64,000 nt of DNA from an uncultured Eubacteriaceae bacterium (lineage in GTDB: Bacteria; Bacillota; Clostridia; Lachnospirales; CAG-274): NCBI GenBank assembly GCA_947167715.1, contig CAMVJD010000009.1, positions 1 to 64,000 on the forward strand, read 5' to 3'. Numbering within the stretch: position 1 is the first letter of the stretch; each line of letters starts with the position of its first letter. Both the position numbers and the translations under genes were made by a program. Positions 15,542 through 24,997 of this stretch are shown here, piece after piece. Under the pieces are notes generated by a model that did no database searches, was not told the origin of the DNA, and saw only the letters and a program-made list of their open reading frames with translations.

Positions 15542-16585
15542 ATGGATAAAAATCAATATATTAATGCATTACAGCAAAAATGCAAAGAAACCAAAAAAAG
15601 TGATAAATACACAACCAAAGTAATTAAATATGCAGAAAACCTACTAGAAAAAGGTATGCCAGTTATTTTTGATCCTACTCATTTTAGTATGCTTGTAGGA
15701 TATAAGACAGAATTTCTATACGCAATAACAAATAGTCAATCGGATTTTTATAGGCATTTTAAAATTCCTAAAAAAAATGGCAAAAAACGTTGTATTTCAG
15801 AACCGTTGCCGGCTCTTAAAGAAATCCAATATTTTATTTTAAATAATATTTTATTAAATGATAAATGCCACGATTGTTCAAAAGCATACAGAAAAAATGT
15901 ATCTATTAGAGACAATGCGAGATTTCATCGAAACCAAAAGATAATTTTAAAAATTGATATTAAGGATTATTTTCCTTCTTTATCAGAGTCTTTAGTTTTT
16001 GATTATTTCACAAGTCTTGGATATAGCAAAGCTTTGACAACTCTATTGACGAAATTATGTGTTCTTGACCATGGGTTGCCTCAGGGAGCACCAACAAGTC
16101 CATATTTGTCCAATCTTTTAACCCAAAAAATGGATAATATGATTTTTGAATTATGTAGAAAGAATACTTCTCCTTTGCGATATACACGATATGCTGATGA
16201 TATTACAATATCTGGTGACTTTGATGTTAAAGAAATAATAAAAAAAACATTGACAATTATATATAATAATGGCCTTACTCCTAATTATGATAAAATATCA
16301 GTAATTAGAGATAATAAAAGCCAAATAGTTACCGGCATTGCAGTAAACAAGGTTATCCAGGCTCCTAAAAATTATCGTAAAGATATCCGTAAGCAGATGT
16401 ATTATATAAATAAATTCGGAATAATAGAACATATTAAATATTCAAAAATTGATTTGCCACCCCAAAAGTTCTGTCAACAGTTATTGGGAAAAATAAATTA
16501 TTGCCTACAGATTAATAATAAAGATAGTGAAATGATAAAATATAAGGATGATTTAACAAAAATTATCAAACAAAACTTGTTATAA
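15542..16585 (+). CDS. Retron reverse transcriptase
   Basis: 347 aa. Start is the ATG at 15542 after GAGGCG; the track's earlier start lies inside the msd hairpin. Retron hallmarks are present: NARFH at about 125 (NAxxH motif), the catalytic YADD at 217-220, QGAPTSP before it, and VTG near 263. Together with the adjacent structured RNA these separate it from group II intron, DGR and CRISPR reverse transcriptases. The enzyme would copy the msd into single-stranded DNA joined to the RNA by a 2'-5' branch. With the two upstream genes it forms a three-protein retron, probably an anti-phage system. Its AT-rich composition differs from flanking genes and fits recent transfer. Confidence 0.9.
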   Translation: MDKNQYINALQQKCKETKKSDKYTTKVIKYAENLLEKGMPVIFDPTHFSMLVGYKTEFLYAITNSQSDFYRHFKIPKKNGKKRCISEPLPALKEIQYFILNNILLNDKCHDCSKAYRKNVSIRDNARFHRNQKIILKIDIKDYFPSLSESLVFDYFTSLGYSKALTTLLTKLCVLDHGLPQGAPTSPYLSNLLTQKMDNMIFELCRKNTSPLRYTRYADDITISGDFDVKEIIKKTLTIIYNNGLTPNYDKISVIRDNKSQIVTGIAVNKVIQAPKNYRKDIRKQMYYINKFGIIEHIKYSKIDLPPQKFCQQLLGKINYCLQINNKDSEMIKYKDDLTKIIKQNLL

Positions 16586-16716
16586 AAAAGGCTTTGTATT
16601 ATTAGAATAAATCTTGTGGCTTTTATAATTAGTGATGTTTTTATAATAGCCACCCCGAGCTAGAAGCAAAAAGAATTAGAAGATGGTATTCAGACAAACA
16701 TATATATATCATAATA

Positions 16717-16760
16717 TACACAACAAAAGCGGCATTTTTATGTGCTACTTTTGTTGTGTA
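16717..16760. terminator. Hairpin after the retron
   Basis: A 13-bp perfect stem (TACACAACAAAAG / CTTTTGTTGTGTA) with an 18-base loop, 130 bases past the reverse transcriptase. A likely transcription end for the retron, though the T tract is short. Confidence 0.45.
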
Positions 16761-16767
16761 AGAAAAC

Positions 16768-16798
16768 CGCCCCGGGTCAGAAGCAAAACCCCGGGGCG
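16768..16798 (-). terminator. Terminator of the cargo pectate lyase
   Basis: CGCCCCGGG and CCCGGGGCG form a 9-bp GC stem with a 13-base loop, followed on the minus strand by GGTTTTC. It lies 80 bases past the stop codon. Confidence 0.7.
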
Positions 16799-16878
16799 TA
16801 AAAACATATCAGCAACGTCGCACGCCATCACCGACATGGTTTTTATTAAATTATTTATACGGATTTTAGCCGGTGGTC

Positions 16879-19800
16879 TTAATCAGTTGTCAGATACACA
16901 TATTCATATCCGTTTTGCTGGGCATAAAATTCCGCCTGCGGGCTGCTTACATAAAGTATACAGTCCGGTTCCGCTATCATTCCCGAGAATTGTTGTGTGT
17001 TTGTCGGTATCACAAGTTTTTCAAGGGAAGTACAGCCTTTGAATGTGTTTTGCATCCTCTTTAAAGACGGCGGCAATGTTACATCCGTCAGGGCGGTACA
17101 GTTCATAAATGCCGAATTATATATTGTCATAGAAGGATTATCTTCAAATATAACCGATTTTAGTTTTTTGCAGTTTTTAAAAGCACCCGACGCTACCGTA
17201 TTATAGTTTTGAGGAATTATTATATCTTCAATATCGGAATTTGCAAAAGCATCCGATTCAACATAATTTATCGTCACTCCATTCACTTCTTCGGGTAAAG
17301 CTCCTCCCGAATAATCATCCGCACAGTCAACTACCATTCCGTTTATAAGATCGACAAATATTGTTCCGTTTGCGGTCTTATACGGATAATAAGTATCGCC
17401 CGTGGTGGTCTCGGTGGTGGTTTCTTCCGTGGTCGTTTCGGTAGTGGTCTCTGTGGTTGATTCGGTTGTGGTTTCGGTTGTGGTTATCAATTCGGCAGGC
17501 ATTTTATAAGTGCTGACTAAAACCTTTTGTAGAATAACCGCCGAATCACTTGCAGTTATCACACCATCCGCATCCGTATCTATATAGTACAGATAATTAT
17601 CGGTCTCATTTTCAATAGGCAGAGTGAAAGTTGATACAAGAACTTTCTGTAAAACCATTGCCGAATCACTTGCAGTCAAAACTCCGTCTGCATCTGCATC
17701 GCCTATCACAAATCGTTCGTTATCAGGTGCCGTTAATGTGAAATTATCATAAAAAATAATATCACTGCTATTGTTTCTCATTAAATAAGCACTATTGAAA
17801 TTGGGCGATGATATTCGTTCTTCGTCTATCTGTATATCATTTATATAATATCGTATAATACCCTTTTTCTTATCAACTTCTATTGACAAAGTTCCCCAAT
17901 CGTCAAATGCCGATATATATCGTTCCATACTTTCAAGATAAGTATCGCTTACTGTCTTGTAAGGATCTAATGTCAACGGGTAACTCTTATTTTCCAATTT
18001 ATCAACTTTTAAATCTGCCGATACAATAAAATGTTCGGGAGTATACGGAAAATCGCATACATAAGGCCATGCACTGCCGCTGCCCATAGCTTCATTGGTC
18101 GCTACCGATGTTTGATTTGACCCCGTTCCTTGCGTTGTAATTATCCTGTAGTTTCCGAAACTTGAATGGAAAACTTCCGTATTTTCGTCGGATTCAAAAT
18201 CCTGCAAAGCAATAACTTCACCTTTGTTTTTTCGCTCGTATCTTCCGAGAGTTACTATTTCAATAACACTTTGTACTGCGAGATCTATTTCTTCATCTGT
18301 TGCATCAGCGTTTTTATAGACCTTTTCGGCATTATTCAAAGCGGTTTTTATTCTGCTTTGAGAGTCCTCTGTCAAATAGCTTAGATCCTTTGCTTTTATG
18401 CGGTCTATTTCGTCAAGAAGCGCCTTTTTTGTGCCGTATTTCAAGGAATCGATCGCAGAATAAATATCATCGGCAAGTGTCTTATAGTTTTCTTCATTCT
18501 TTTCTTCAAGCGCTTTCTTCCCGTCCAAAACAGCGTTATTCAGTAATTCTACACTTTCTTTTGTGTAGGGAATAGCGTCTGTAAGTTCCGCTTTTTCTAT
18601 TGCGGCTTTAAGATATTCCTCGTCAGACATGATGAATGTATCAAGTACGGTTTTTAATACTGCGGCCGCATTATCCACCTGCGCCTGTGTAGGAGCGGTA
18701 AGGTCATAAATTCTTTTTGCCTGTGCAAGTTTATCCTGCAAGGCTTCCCAATCTTTTGACGAGAAAAACATAGGGTCGGCATTCTCTGCCTTTTTTATCA
18801 ATGCTTTTAATTCATCAAAATCAACGCCATAGCCCGCATAATAACCTTTTATTATGTCATTTGCATAGTTTTCAAGGTTTGTATAACCGTTTGCAGCTAT
18901 ATTGGTGCTGTCAAAAGCATTGGGGTCAAGGCTGTTTTTATTTTCCCATTCATCGGGTATGCCGTCACTGTCTGTGTCAAGTTTCTTCGTGCCATGCAAA
19001 GGCGTATAACCACCGACATCATCGGGTGAGTCGATAAGCCCATAGCCCGAAGTATGTCCCGTCTGCATTGTGCCGTTGATAACATCGTTTATTATCCTTT
19101 GGTCGGTATCATCCCTGAAATAGCTTGCGCCGACATTTTCCAATACCGTATTATACGCATCTTCCGCAGTCTGAGTATTTACGGGATGATCCGATATATA
19201 TTGGTCATTGCGCCAAAGAGTTCCCTTGTCATCGGTAAAGCCGTCCGAAATACTTTCGCATTTTGTTCCGTAACCGATATTTGAAACGCCGAGCCAGTTG
19301 TTTTCGCTTATACTGTCGCGCCCTTCCATTACATTCCCGTCAACGTGTATTGTTGTTCCGTATCTCTTTGAACCCTGCCACACATCATAAAAACGGATAT
19401 GTTTTGCTATTGATGACGGCTTGTAATAGTTATTTACAAGATTTACTCTGACGCCGTTTTCGCCGCCGTAGCCTGCTTCATCACGCCAGTTATAAAAAAC
19501 ATTGTTGCGTATATCAACAAGACTTTCATAGTCGGGTGTGTCCTGATATGAGTGTACGGTTTCGCTTGTGCCTATTCTCGGCATACGGCTTTTGTGCGAG
19601 GATATAAGATTATGATGAAAACTTGCGTTTATACCGCCCCAGATACCGCCGTAGCCGTGAGCACCTTTGCTGTGATTTGAAACATTAAGGCTTTCGCTTA
19701 TAATGCAGTATTGTGCAGTAAAATCCTTGTTTTCGTAAGCCGAAAGACACTCGTCCACCGACCAGTTCACAGAACAGTGATCGACAATAAAATTTGTACA

Positions 19801-20259
19801 TTTTCTTACGCCCAATCCATCCTCCTGCGAATAGCAGGTATCTCCCGGGCGTATGCGGATATATCTTAAAATAACATTATCACAGTTTGAAAACAAAACG
19901 CTTTCGCCCGCAATACAGATACCCTCTCCGGGTGCTGTCTGCCCGAGTATCGTGATATTGTCAATATCTTTTATATCCAAAATCGACTCCAGATGGACAT
20001 TGCCCGCAACATCAAAAACAACTATTCTGTTACCCTTTGAGACCGCATCACGGAAAGAGCCTTTCCCGCTGTCGTTTAGGTTTGTAACATGATACACCTC
20101 AATATTCTCCGCTGCCCTTGCTCCCAAAGAATACATACCGCCGCCCTCTGCACCGGGGAAGGCAACTATTTTTTCTTCGGCATATATGTATGCGCAATTT
20201 ACAGAAGTAAAAAGCAATACTGCCGATAATAAGATACTGATACTTTGTTTAAATTTCAT
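16879..20259 (-). CDS. IME-borne PL1-type pectate lyase with dockerin and LRR domain
   Basis: 1126 aa, same architecture as the lyase at 59-3445: signal peptide (different sequence), lyase domain, calcium repeat, three FIVAR modules, beta-sandwich, dockerin, Thr/Glu linker and BspA-like LRR. The two genes share long DNA blocks that look identical by eye (about 288 bases in the lyase part, about 175 bases in the FIVAR part) separated by clearly diverged stretches, so gene conversion between copies is likely. It sits inside the IME, so a dockerin-bearing pectin lyase is mobile cargo. The ribosome binding site is AAGGAGTG. A hairpin separates it from the pseudo-protease gene 93 bases upstream; no clear own promoter was seen, so it may be the last gene of that operon. 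Confidence 0.9.
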   Translation of the reverse strand: MKFKQSISILLSAVLLFTSVNCAYIYAEEKIVAFPGAEGGGMYSLGARAAENIEVYHVTNLNDSGKGSFRDAVSKGNRIVVFDVAGNVHLESILDIKDIDNITILGQTAPGEGICIAGESVLFSNCDNVILRYIRIRPGDTCYSQEDGLGVRKCTNFIVDHCSVNWSVDECLSAYENKDFTAQYCIISESLNVSNHSKGAHGYGGIWGGINASFHHNLISSHKSRMPRIGTSETVHSYQDTPDYESLVDIRNNVFYNWRDEAGYGGENGVRVNLVNNYYKPSSIAKHIRFYDVWQGSKRYGTTIHVDGNVMEGRDSISENNWLGVSNIGYGTKCESISDGFTDDKGTLWRNDQYISDHPVNTQTAEDAYNTVLENVGASYFRDDTDQRIINDVINGTMQTGHTSGYGLIDSPDDVGGYTPLHGTKKLDTDSDGIPDEWENKNSLDPNAFDSTNIAANGYTNLENYANDIIKGYYAGYGVDFDELKALIKKAENADPMFFSSKDWEALQDKLAQAKRIYDLTAPTQAQVDNAAAVLKTVLDTFIMSDEEYLKAAIEKAELTDAIPYTKESVELLNNAVLDGKKALEEKNEENYKTLADDIYSAIDSLKYGTKKALLDEIDRIKAKDLSYLTEDSQSRIKTALNNAEKVYKNADATDEEIDLAVQSVIEIVTLGRYERKNKGEVIALQDFESDENTEVFHSSFGNYRIITTQGTGSNQTSVATNEAMGSGSAWPYVCDFPYTPEHFIVSADLKVDKLENKSYPLTLDPYKTVSDTYLESMERYISAFDDWGTLSIEVDKKKGIIRYYINDIQIDEERISSPNFNSAYLMRNNSSDIIFYDNFTLTAPDNERFVIGDADADGVLTASDSAMVLQKVLVSTFTLPIENETDNYLYYIDTDADGVITASDSAVILQKVLVSTYKMPAELITTTETTTESTTETTTETTTEETTTETTTGDTYYPYKTANGTIFVDLINGMVVDCADDYSGGALPEEVNGVTINYVESDAFANSDIEDIIIPQNYNTVASGAFKNCKKLKSVIFEDNPSMTIYNSAFMNCTALTDVTLPPSLKRMQNTFKGCTSLEKLVIPTNTQQFSGMIAEPDCILYVSSPQAEFYAQQNGYEYVYLTTD

Positions 20260-20281
20260 AAAAACACTCCTTACCCACGTT

Positions 20282-20310
20282 AAGGGATGAACCCAAATGG
20301 ATCCATCCCT
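20282..20310. terminator. Hairpin between pseudo-protease and cargo lyase
   Basis: AGGGATG and CATCCCT form a 7-bp stem. The T-rich tail is on the plus-strand side, so for the minus-strand genes it may only attenuate or protect the 3' end. Confidence 0.35.
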
Positions 20311-20351
20311 GTTTTGATTATCAATATGTTTTTAGAATATAAAAATGAGCT

Positions 20352-23300
20352 TTAACTTTCATATGATTCCGTATTTTCATCAGCTTCATTTGCAGCAGGA
20401 ATATCCGAATTACCAGTAGAGTTCGTGGATTCTGCCAAAAAATCATCTTCTTCCAACTCATTTTCAGATGTTTCGATAATACTGCTATCTTCTGCAATAA
20501 TCTCGATGCTTTCCACACTGTCCTCAACAACTTCTTCTATCTGCATCTGTTCATTTACGGAACTTATCTCCGAATTATTATTTTCAGATACTTCTTCTGC
20601 AAAAGAATTATCTACAGATTCTATAAATTCATTTGAAGCCATGGATGATTCGTTTGAAATATCATTTACATAGGAAGAATTTGTATTACTTACAGCCACA
20701 TCATAAATGTATATCTTGTCTGAACTCTGTGTTGTGGGACCGATTATATAAAGTCTGTCCGCACCGCCGGAATAGGTTGCGATATACTTATTTGTAGTTG
20801 TATTTGTATCAAATCTGCCTATTATTTCACCATAGGCATTTACAATAAGCAGTTTACCTGTTTGTGAGTTTATACCATTTGCAATTATTGCTATCTTTGT
20901 AGGAGTATCTTCTGAATCGGGAACCTCAAAACTCATGCGGCATCTTTCAGCATTATCCATTCTGCTGTCACCAAATTCTATGGCACGGCTATAAGATACA
21001 CCATTATAAGTTGTGCTCTCGTTTACAAACCTAACGGGTCTGGTATTTGTTCCCTCAAATCTGATTTTAGGTTCGCTGCTGTTTGAATTAGAAGGATATT
21101 CAACTGTTCCGGTGATGTTGCCGTAACCTGAAAATGCACTGTCGCTGAAATTCCATTCCTTATTTATTGTAAAGTATGTTTCATCAATAGGAACAACGGA
21201 AATCTTATATACTCTCATAGCATCGTACAAGCTGAACAGAAGTATTCTTTGTGTAGGACCGGTATTTCTAATTCTATAAGTTCTTGCTGTTTTTATAATA
21301 GAAATTGTATCATCGGAGTTTCCGTTGATAATATCAAGACCCGAATTAGTATCGCCGTACGCATTTGCAACTTTCATATACAGAATTTCGTTGTCATTAT
21401 CACCGTTTCTTGCTGTTATATATATATCAGAGTTCGCTTTTGCGATAAATGACAGGCTGTTATAGTCACGGCCGCCGGCTCCGTTAAAGTCAATAGAGCC
21501 ATTATACTTGAAACCGTCTTCTATATCACTGAAACCTAAAGGATTGATGCCTCTTGTAAAAGTGATTCCGTTAATAACGGTTTTAGCGGAAATATGTCCC
21601 ATACTTTGATAAGCTGAATCCGAGAAATCCCATGTTTCAACCGATTCTGCAACACTTGTATCTTTCGGAACAACTGAAATAGAATATATATGTAAGTTGC
21701 CGGGCTTCATATATAAACAAAGCGTATCTGCAGACTGACTGTTGTAATCAAACTTGATCGTATTATGTGTTGAAAGAGTTGCGCTGCTAAAATAATTGTT
21801 GCCATACATACTTTCGAGATATACTGTTTTCGGGTATTCATCACTTGTTTTTCCTGTTAAATATATATATGATGGTCCGTCAACATCAAAAATAAGGCTT
21901 CGTTCATCTTTTCCGCCTTGTCCCATCAGAACTAAACAACCACCATAATTCAAGCCATTTATATGTGTACAACACTTATCTAATCTTATAGGCTTATCAT
22001 CTGTAGCAGTTATTTTCAAGCCGCCTTCATTTACATTTCTGTAAATTAAAGAACCATCTCCGCTTGATGCAGGTCTATAAGCGTCAAAGTATTCACCGCC
22101 CATGTCCCAAGTGATCTCACCGTTTGAGTCGATAATACTTGGCATATTTTTGGTATAAACTTTAATTTCGGCCGAATAGTTTCCCAACATAGTTCTGTTG
22201 CCTGATTTCATATTGTTCATAGATGATGCAATTGCACATTTATTGACCCCGTTTGTTAAAGTTCGTGTATTGTCATGTTTCGGGATCGTCTGCGCATTTG
22301 CAATACTGTTGTACACTTCGAAAGCAACAATTATATCGCTGTCTTCATCGACCTCTATAGGTTCGTCAAGGTTAAATGTAACATAACCTATATTAGAAAC
22401 CGAACCGTTATGACTTACCGTGGATTCTGCTGGAAGTCCATCAGCAACGTGAAGTCCGTTGTTTATAACATTTGTTACATTAACCTTTTGTAAATCAGCA
22501 TATTCGCCCGTGGTGCTGACATACACATCAAATCTTGAATTGGGAACAAGATTATAAGTGGAAACGGCTGTTATCTTCTCATCATAATCTGTATCAAGAG
22601 TCAGTTTCATCGAATATGCGTTTGTTGTTACTGAGGAAGATGCGTCATCTGACCACTCGGGTCTTACCTTTGAGTATTCATAAATGTTGTCATAAAAATC
22701 TTTGTATGTCAGGTCGGTTATTGCGCTTACATCGTGGAGACCTTTGACCATATCGTAAGATATGTAGAAATATCTTCTTGTGGTATAGCCGGGAACCTGC
22801 GATGATTGTACAATAAATGCACCGTTTTGAGTAGGCGAGTTTTTAAAGTTGCTTGCAGAATAATTATCATCCCAACCAACGATAGCTACTCCGTGTTCTT
22901 TATAATTGTCGCCGACATTCAAGCAGAAATAGTTTTTCATATTTGTGCTGAATCCGCTTGCATCAAGATACATACCTGCATATACTGCTCCGTTATCATT
23001 GATCATATTTTTTATGTCAATAATTCGTTGGCTTACTTGCAGTGTGGATGGGTTTGCTCCTATCCACGAAAGCGTAACTGTATTTTTTGTATAATAGTTT
23101 TCGGGGGAATATGTATCCAGTACACTCTCGTTGATCGTTAAGTTGGTCGCAGGATCAAATGGCATATTTGACTGTATAACAGGACCCGAAACATCATTTC
23201 GTCTCCAGTATCCTGCTGCATAATCAAACAGTCCGCCGTCACGGCAGCTTCTGTACCACTGATAGGGATTTTCAAGGTTATCGGCAGTGCCATACCTTAA

Positions 23301-23771
23301 ATGCTGTGCTGAAAACTCTTTGTTATTAATACCGAATTTTTTGTTCAAAGAAGTTTCAAGGACGGCATTGGATGCAAATACCCAACCTAATTCCGTGTTG
23401 TACTGGTTCTTGCCAAGCGCAGAAGAATTCATTAAAGCCGTATTATAGCTGCTTGGCAAAGAACTGCTGCTTCTGTTTGTTACTTTTGCTAGGTTGCTTT
23501 CGCCACCGTATTTTTCACCATAAATATACTTGCTTGGCGGTACAGCCTTTAATCGTTTTGCTTCTTCTGGCGATGCTGTTTTTAACTTTTCTTCGTAGGT
23601 AACATATTCAGGGTTTAAAAAATCTTCCTGACTCAAATATGAGACTGCATAATTTCCGCTTGGTGGGAGTGTTTTTTCTGATTCGCCGAAGACAGTTATC
23701 GACGATAACCCGGAAACTGCGTTGCTTATAACCAATAAGGCTGCTATATTTCGCTTATAGCTTTTTTTCAT
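20352..23771 (-). CDS. Secreted papain-like (C1) pseudo-protease with beta-sandwich repeats
   Basis: 1139 aa; start at ATG 23771 after AAGGAGG. Signal peptide, then a C1A-like domain (about 100-380). The active-site helix reads KNQYNTELGWVFAS where active relatives have GxCWAFA, so the nucleophile Cys is Gly129 (GGT; one base from TGT). His293 is kept (EHGVAIVGWDD), but the Asn of NSW is Ser323 (VQSSQ). Two of three catalytic residues are lost, so it should not be a peptidase. Three beta-sandwich modules follow (each beginning W-x-F/M-S/G), like those in the pectate lyases at 36887 and 39970, then an acidic Ser/Glu tail. It probably binds carbohydrate or peptide. It is the last clear member of the ECF sigma operon. 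Confidence 0.8.
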   Translation of the reverse strand: MKKSYKRNIAALLVISNAVSGLSSITVFGESEKTLPPSGNYAVSYLSQEDFLNPEYVTYEEKLKTASPEEAKRLKAVPPSKYIYGEKYGGESNLAKVTNRSSSSLPSSYNTALMNSSALGKNQYNTELGWVFASNAVLETSLNKKFGINNKEFSAQHLRYGTADNLENPYQWYRSCRDGGLFDYAAGYWRRNDVSGPVIQSNMPFDPATNLTINESVLDTYSPENYYTKNTVTLSWIGANPSTLQVSQRIIDIKNMINDNGAVYAGMYLDASGFSTNMKNYFCLNVGDNYKEHGVAIVGWDDNYSASNFKNSPTQNGAFIVQSSQVPGYTTRRYFYISYDMVKGLHDVSAITDLTYKDFYDNIYEYSKVRPEWSDDASSSVTTNAYSMKLTLDTDYDEKITAVSTYNLVPNSRFDVYVSTTGEYADLQKVNVTNVINNGLHVADGLPAESTVSHNGSVSNIGYVTFNLDEPIEVDEDSDIIVAFEVYNSIANAQTIPKHDNTRTLTNGVNKCAIASSMNNMKSGNRTMLGNYSAEIKVYTKNMPSIIDSNGEITWDMGGEYFDAYRPASSGDGSLIYRNVNEGGLKITATDDKPIRLDKCCTHINGLNYGGCLVLMGQGGKDERSLIFDVDGPSYIYLTGKTSDEYPKTVYLESMYGNNYFSSATLSTHNTIKFDYNSQSADTLCLYMKPGNLHIYSISVVPKDTSVAESVETWDFSDSAYQSMGHISAKTVINGITFTRGINPLGFSDIEDGFKYNGSIDFNGAGGRDYNSLSFIAKANSDIYITARNGDNDNEILYMKVANAYGDTNSGLDIINGNSDDTISIIKTARTYRIRNTGPTQRILLFSLYDAMRVYKISVVPIDETYFTINKEWNFSDSAFSGYGNITGTVEYPSNSNSSEPKIRFEGTNTRPVRFVNESTTYNGVSYSRAIEFGDSRMDNAERCRMSFEVPDSEDTPTKIAIIANGINSQTGKLLIVNAYGEIIGRFDTNTTTNKYIATYSGGADRLYIIGPTTQSSDKIYIYDVAVSNTNSSYVNDISNESSMASNEFIESVDNSFAEEVSENNNSEISSVNEQMQIEEVVEDSVESIEIIAEDSSIIETSENELEEDDFLAESTNSTGNSDIPAANEADENTESYES

Positions 23772-23797
23772 AAGATTACCTCCTTGTCTTTTGAGTT

Positions 23798-24226
23798 TCA
23801 ATAACTATGAATGGTACTGTAATTTGTAACTGATGATTGTACAGTTCCATTTCCATCCAATGCACTATGAGTTACCTTCAACCTATAAGAATATCCGCTT
23901 GTGACGGAATATTCTTTGTCTATAACAGCATAGGAAGAGTTTGTCGCTGTCCAACTTTTTATTGTTGACCACGAACCGCTTTTCTTACGTTGTAATTCGA
24001 CTTTTACTTTTGCTGTATATCCGGATGAAGAACGTGTAGTACCATAACATGTAGCTGTGCCATTTGAAGATATATCAAAATAATGGCTTATGCTATCGAT
24101 ACCCACATAACGTAAAGCAATTTCTTCTACAATTTTAACATCCGTTTCATCAGCAAAACAGTTAAGTGTTGAAATGCTGCTTAATGACAATATAAAAGCA
24201 GCTAAAAATGCAAGGCTTCTTTTCAT
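23798..24226 (-). CDS. Small secreted protein of unknown function
   Basis: 142 aa from the ATG at 24226 (AAGGAGGGG upstream); the longer ORF start lacks a site. Signal peptide MKRSLAFLAAFILSLSS, cut near CFA, then an about 115-residue beta-rich domain (YVGIDSISHYFDISSNGTATCYG, VKVELQRKKSGSWSTIKSW). Similar small secreted proteins occur in Gram-positive bacteria, but I cannot assign a named family. It lies between the anti-sigma gene and the pseudo-protease, and its ribosome binding site can pair with an upstream complement. Confidence 0.65.
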   Translation of the reverse strand: MKRSLAFLAAFILSLSSISTLNCFADETDVKIVEEIALRYVGIDSISHYFDISSNGTATCYGTTRSSSGYTAKVKVELQRKKSGSWSTIKSWTATNSSYAVIDKEYSVTSGYSYRLKVTHSALDGNGTVQSSVTNYSTIHSY

Positions 24227-24228
24227 AG

Positions 24229-24281
24229 AAACCCCTCCTTTCTTGATTGTTATATATATAAAACCAATGAGAGGAGGGTTT
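24229..24281 (-). promoter_or_regulatory. Hairpin that can hide the ribosome binding site
   Basis: On the minus-strand RNA AAACCCTCCT (24281-24272) can pair with AGGAGGGGTTT (24239-24229), which holds the Shine-Dalgarno of the small secreted protein; one G is bulged, and an inner ATTG/CAAT pairs too. The stem is about 10 bp and would block translation when folded. Confidence 0.5.
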
Positions 24282-24304
24282 TGCGACAAGATTTATTAAA
24301 TTTT

Positions 24305-24997
24305 TCAAAAAATATTTTCTGCGATATTTATAACTTCGGTTTTATCAAGATCACTCTTTATCCAATAAACATACCCGTTCTTTTCCCATGTGATCATGGT
24401 CTCGTTGTTTTTAACAAACATTACAGCATCACTTTCGTTTACGGTCAGTTCGCTTACTTCGGCGTTTTCCGAATCAAAGGACATCTCGTTTACGGCGGCT
24501 ATTTTGCTTATCTCAAAATAGCTTTTGCCATTTTCATATCTCATATGATTTTCTATTTTACTGCTGTATTCTGTTTTCAATTCAAAACCCTGCGGAACAT
24601 AATTTACCGTAAAAGCAAATTCTTCGTTTACAAGAGAGTCATCATCGGATGAATACTCTATATCTGTACTGTAACTTGTTGTACGGATAAATTTTTCTAT
24701 GATTTTTTTCCTTATCGCACTTACTGACAGTACTGATATTAAAAGCAGTATCAATGCAATTATAGCAGCAATAAGCAGTTTTCTTCTGAGCTTTTTATAC
24801 TGTTTGCGCAATATTTTATATCTTTCTTGTGCTATTATTTTTTGAATTGCAGTATTATGTTCATTAGAGAAAACAATTTCGTTGTCGGGGATACTGTTTT
24901 CTATTTCATCAAATAATCTATCGGCAGCAGCAGAGCCTGCATATTCGATTAGATTATCAATAGTGGAATCATAGAGATTTTTAATATCTTTAGCCAT
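24305..24997 (-). CDS. Membrane anti-sigma-like protein with DUF4367-type sensor
   Basis: 230 aa from the ATG at 24997, whose ATGGCTAA overlaps the sigma gene stop by 8 bases, so translation is coupled. The cytoplasmic part is helical (about 1-80), one membrane helix follows (LLIAAIIALILLLISVLSV), and the outside region (about 110-230) contains FTVNYVPQGF and ends in YVYWIKSDLDKTEVINIAENI, as in DUF4367 domains found next to ECF sigma factors. It likely holds the sigma factor at the membrane until an outside signal arrives. Confidence 0.7.
   Translation of the reverse strand: MAKDIKNLYDSTIDNLIEYAGSAAADRLFDEIENSIPDNEIVFSNEHNTAIQKIIAQERYKILRKQYKKLRRKLLIAAIIALILLLISVLSVSAIRKKIIEKFIRTTSYSTDIEYSSDDDSLVNEEFAFTVNYVPQGFELKTEYSSKIENHMRYENGKSYFEISKIAAVNEMSFDSENAEVSELTVNESDAVMFVKNNETMITWEKNGYVYWIKSDLDKTEVINIAENIF

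Noticed and set aside
15542-16585. Group II intron or diversity-generating RT
   Set aside because: No maturase domain, intron RNA or template/variable repeats; NAxxH and VTG fit retrons.
59-20259. The two near-identical lyases as an assembly duplication
   Set aside because: They have different signal peptides, many scattered differences and different neighbours.
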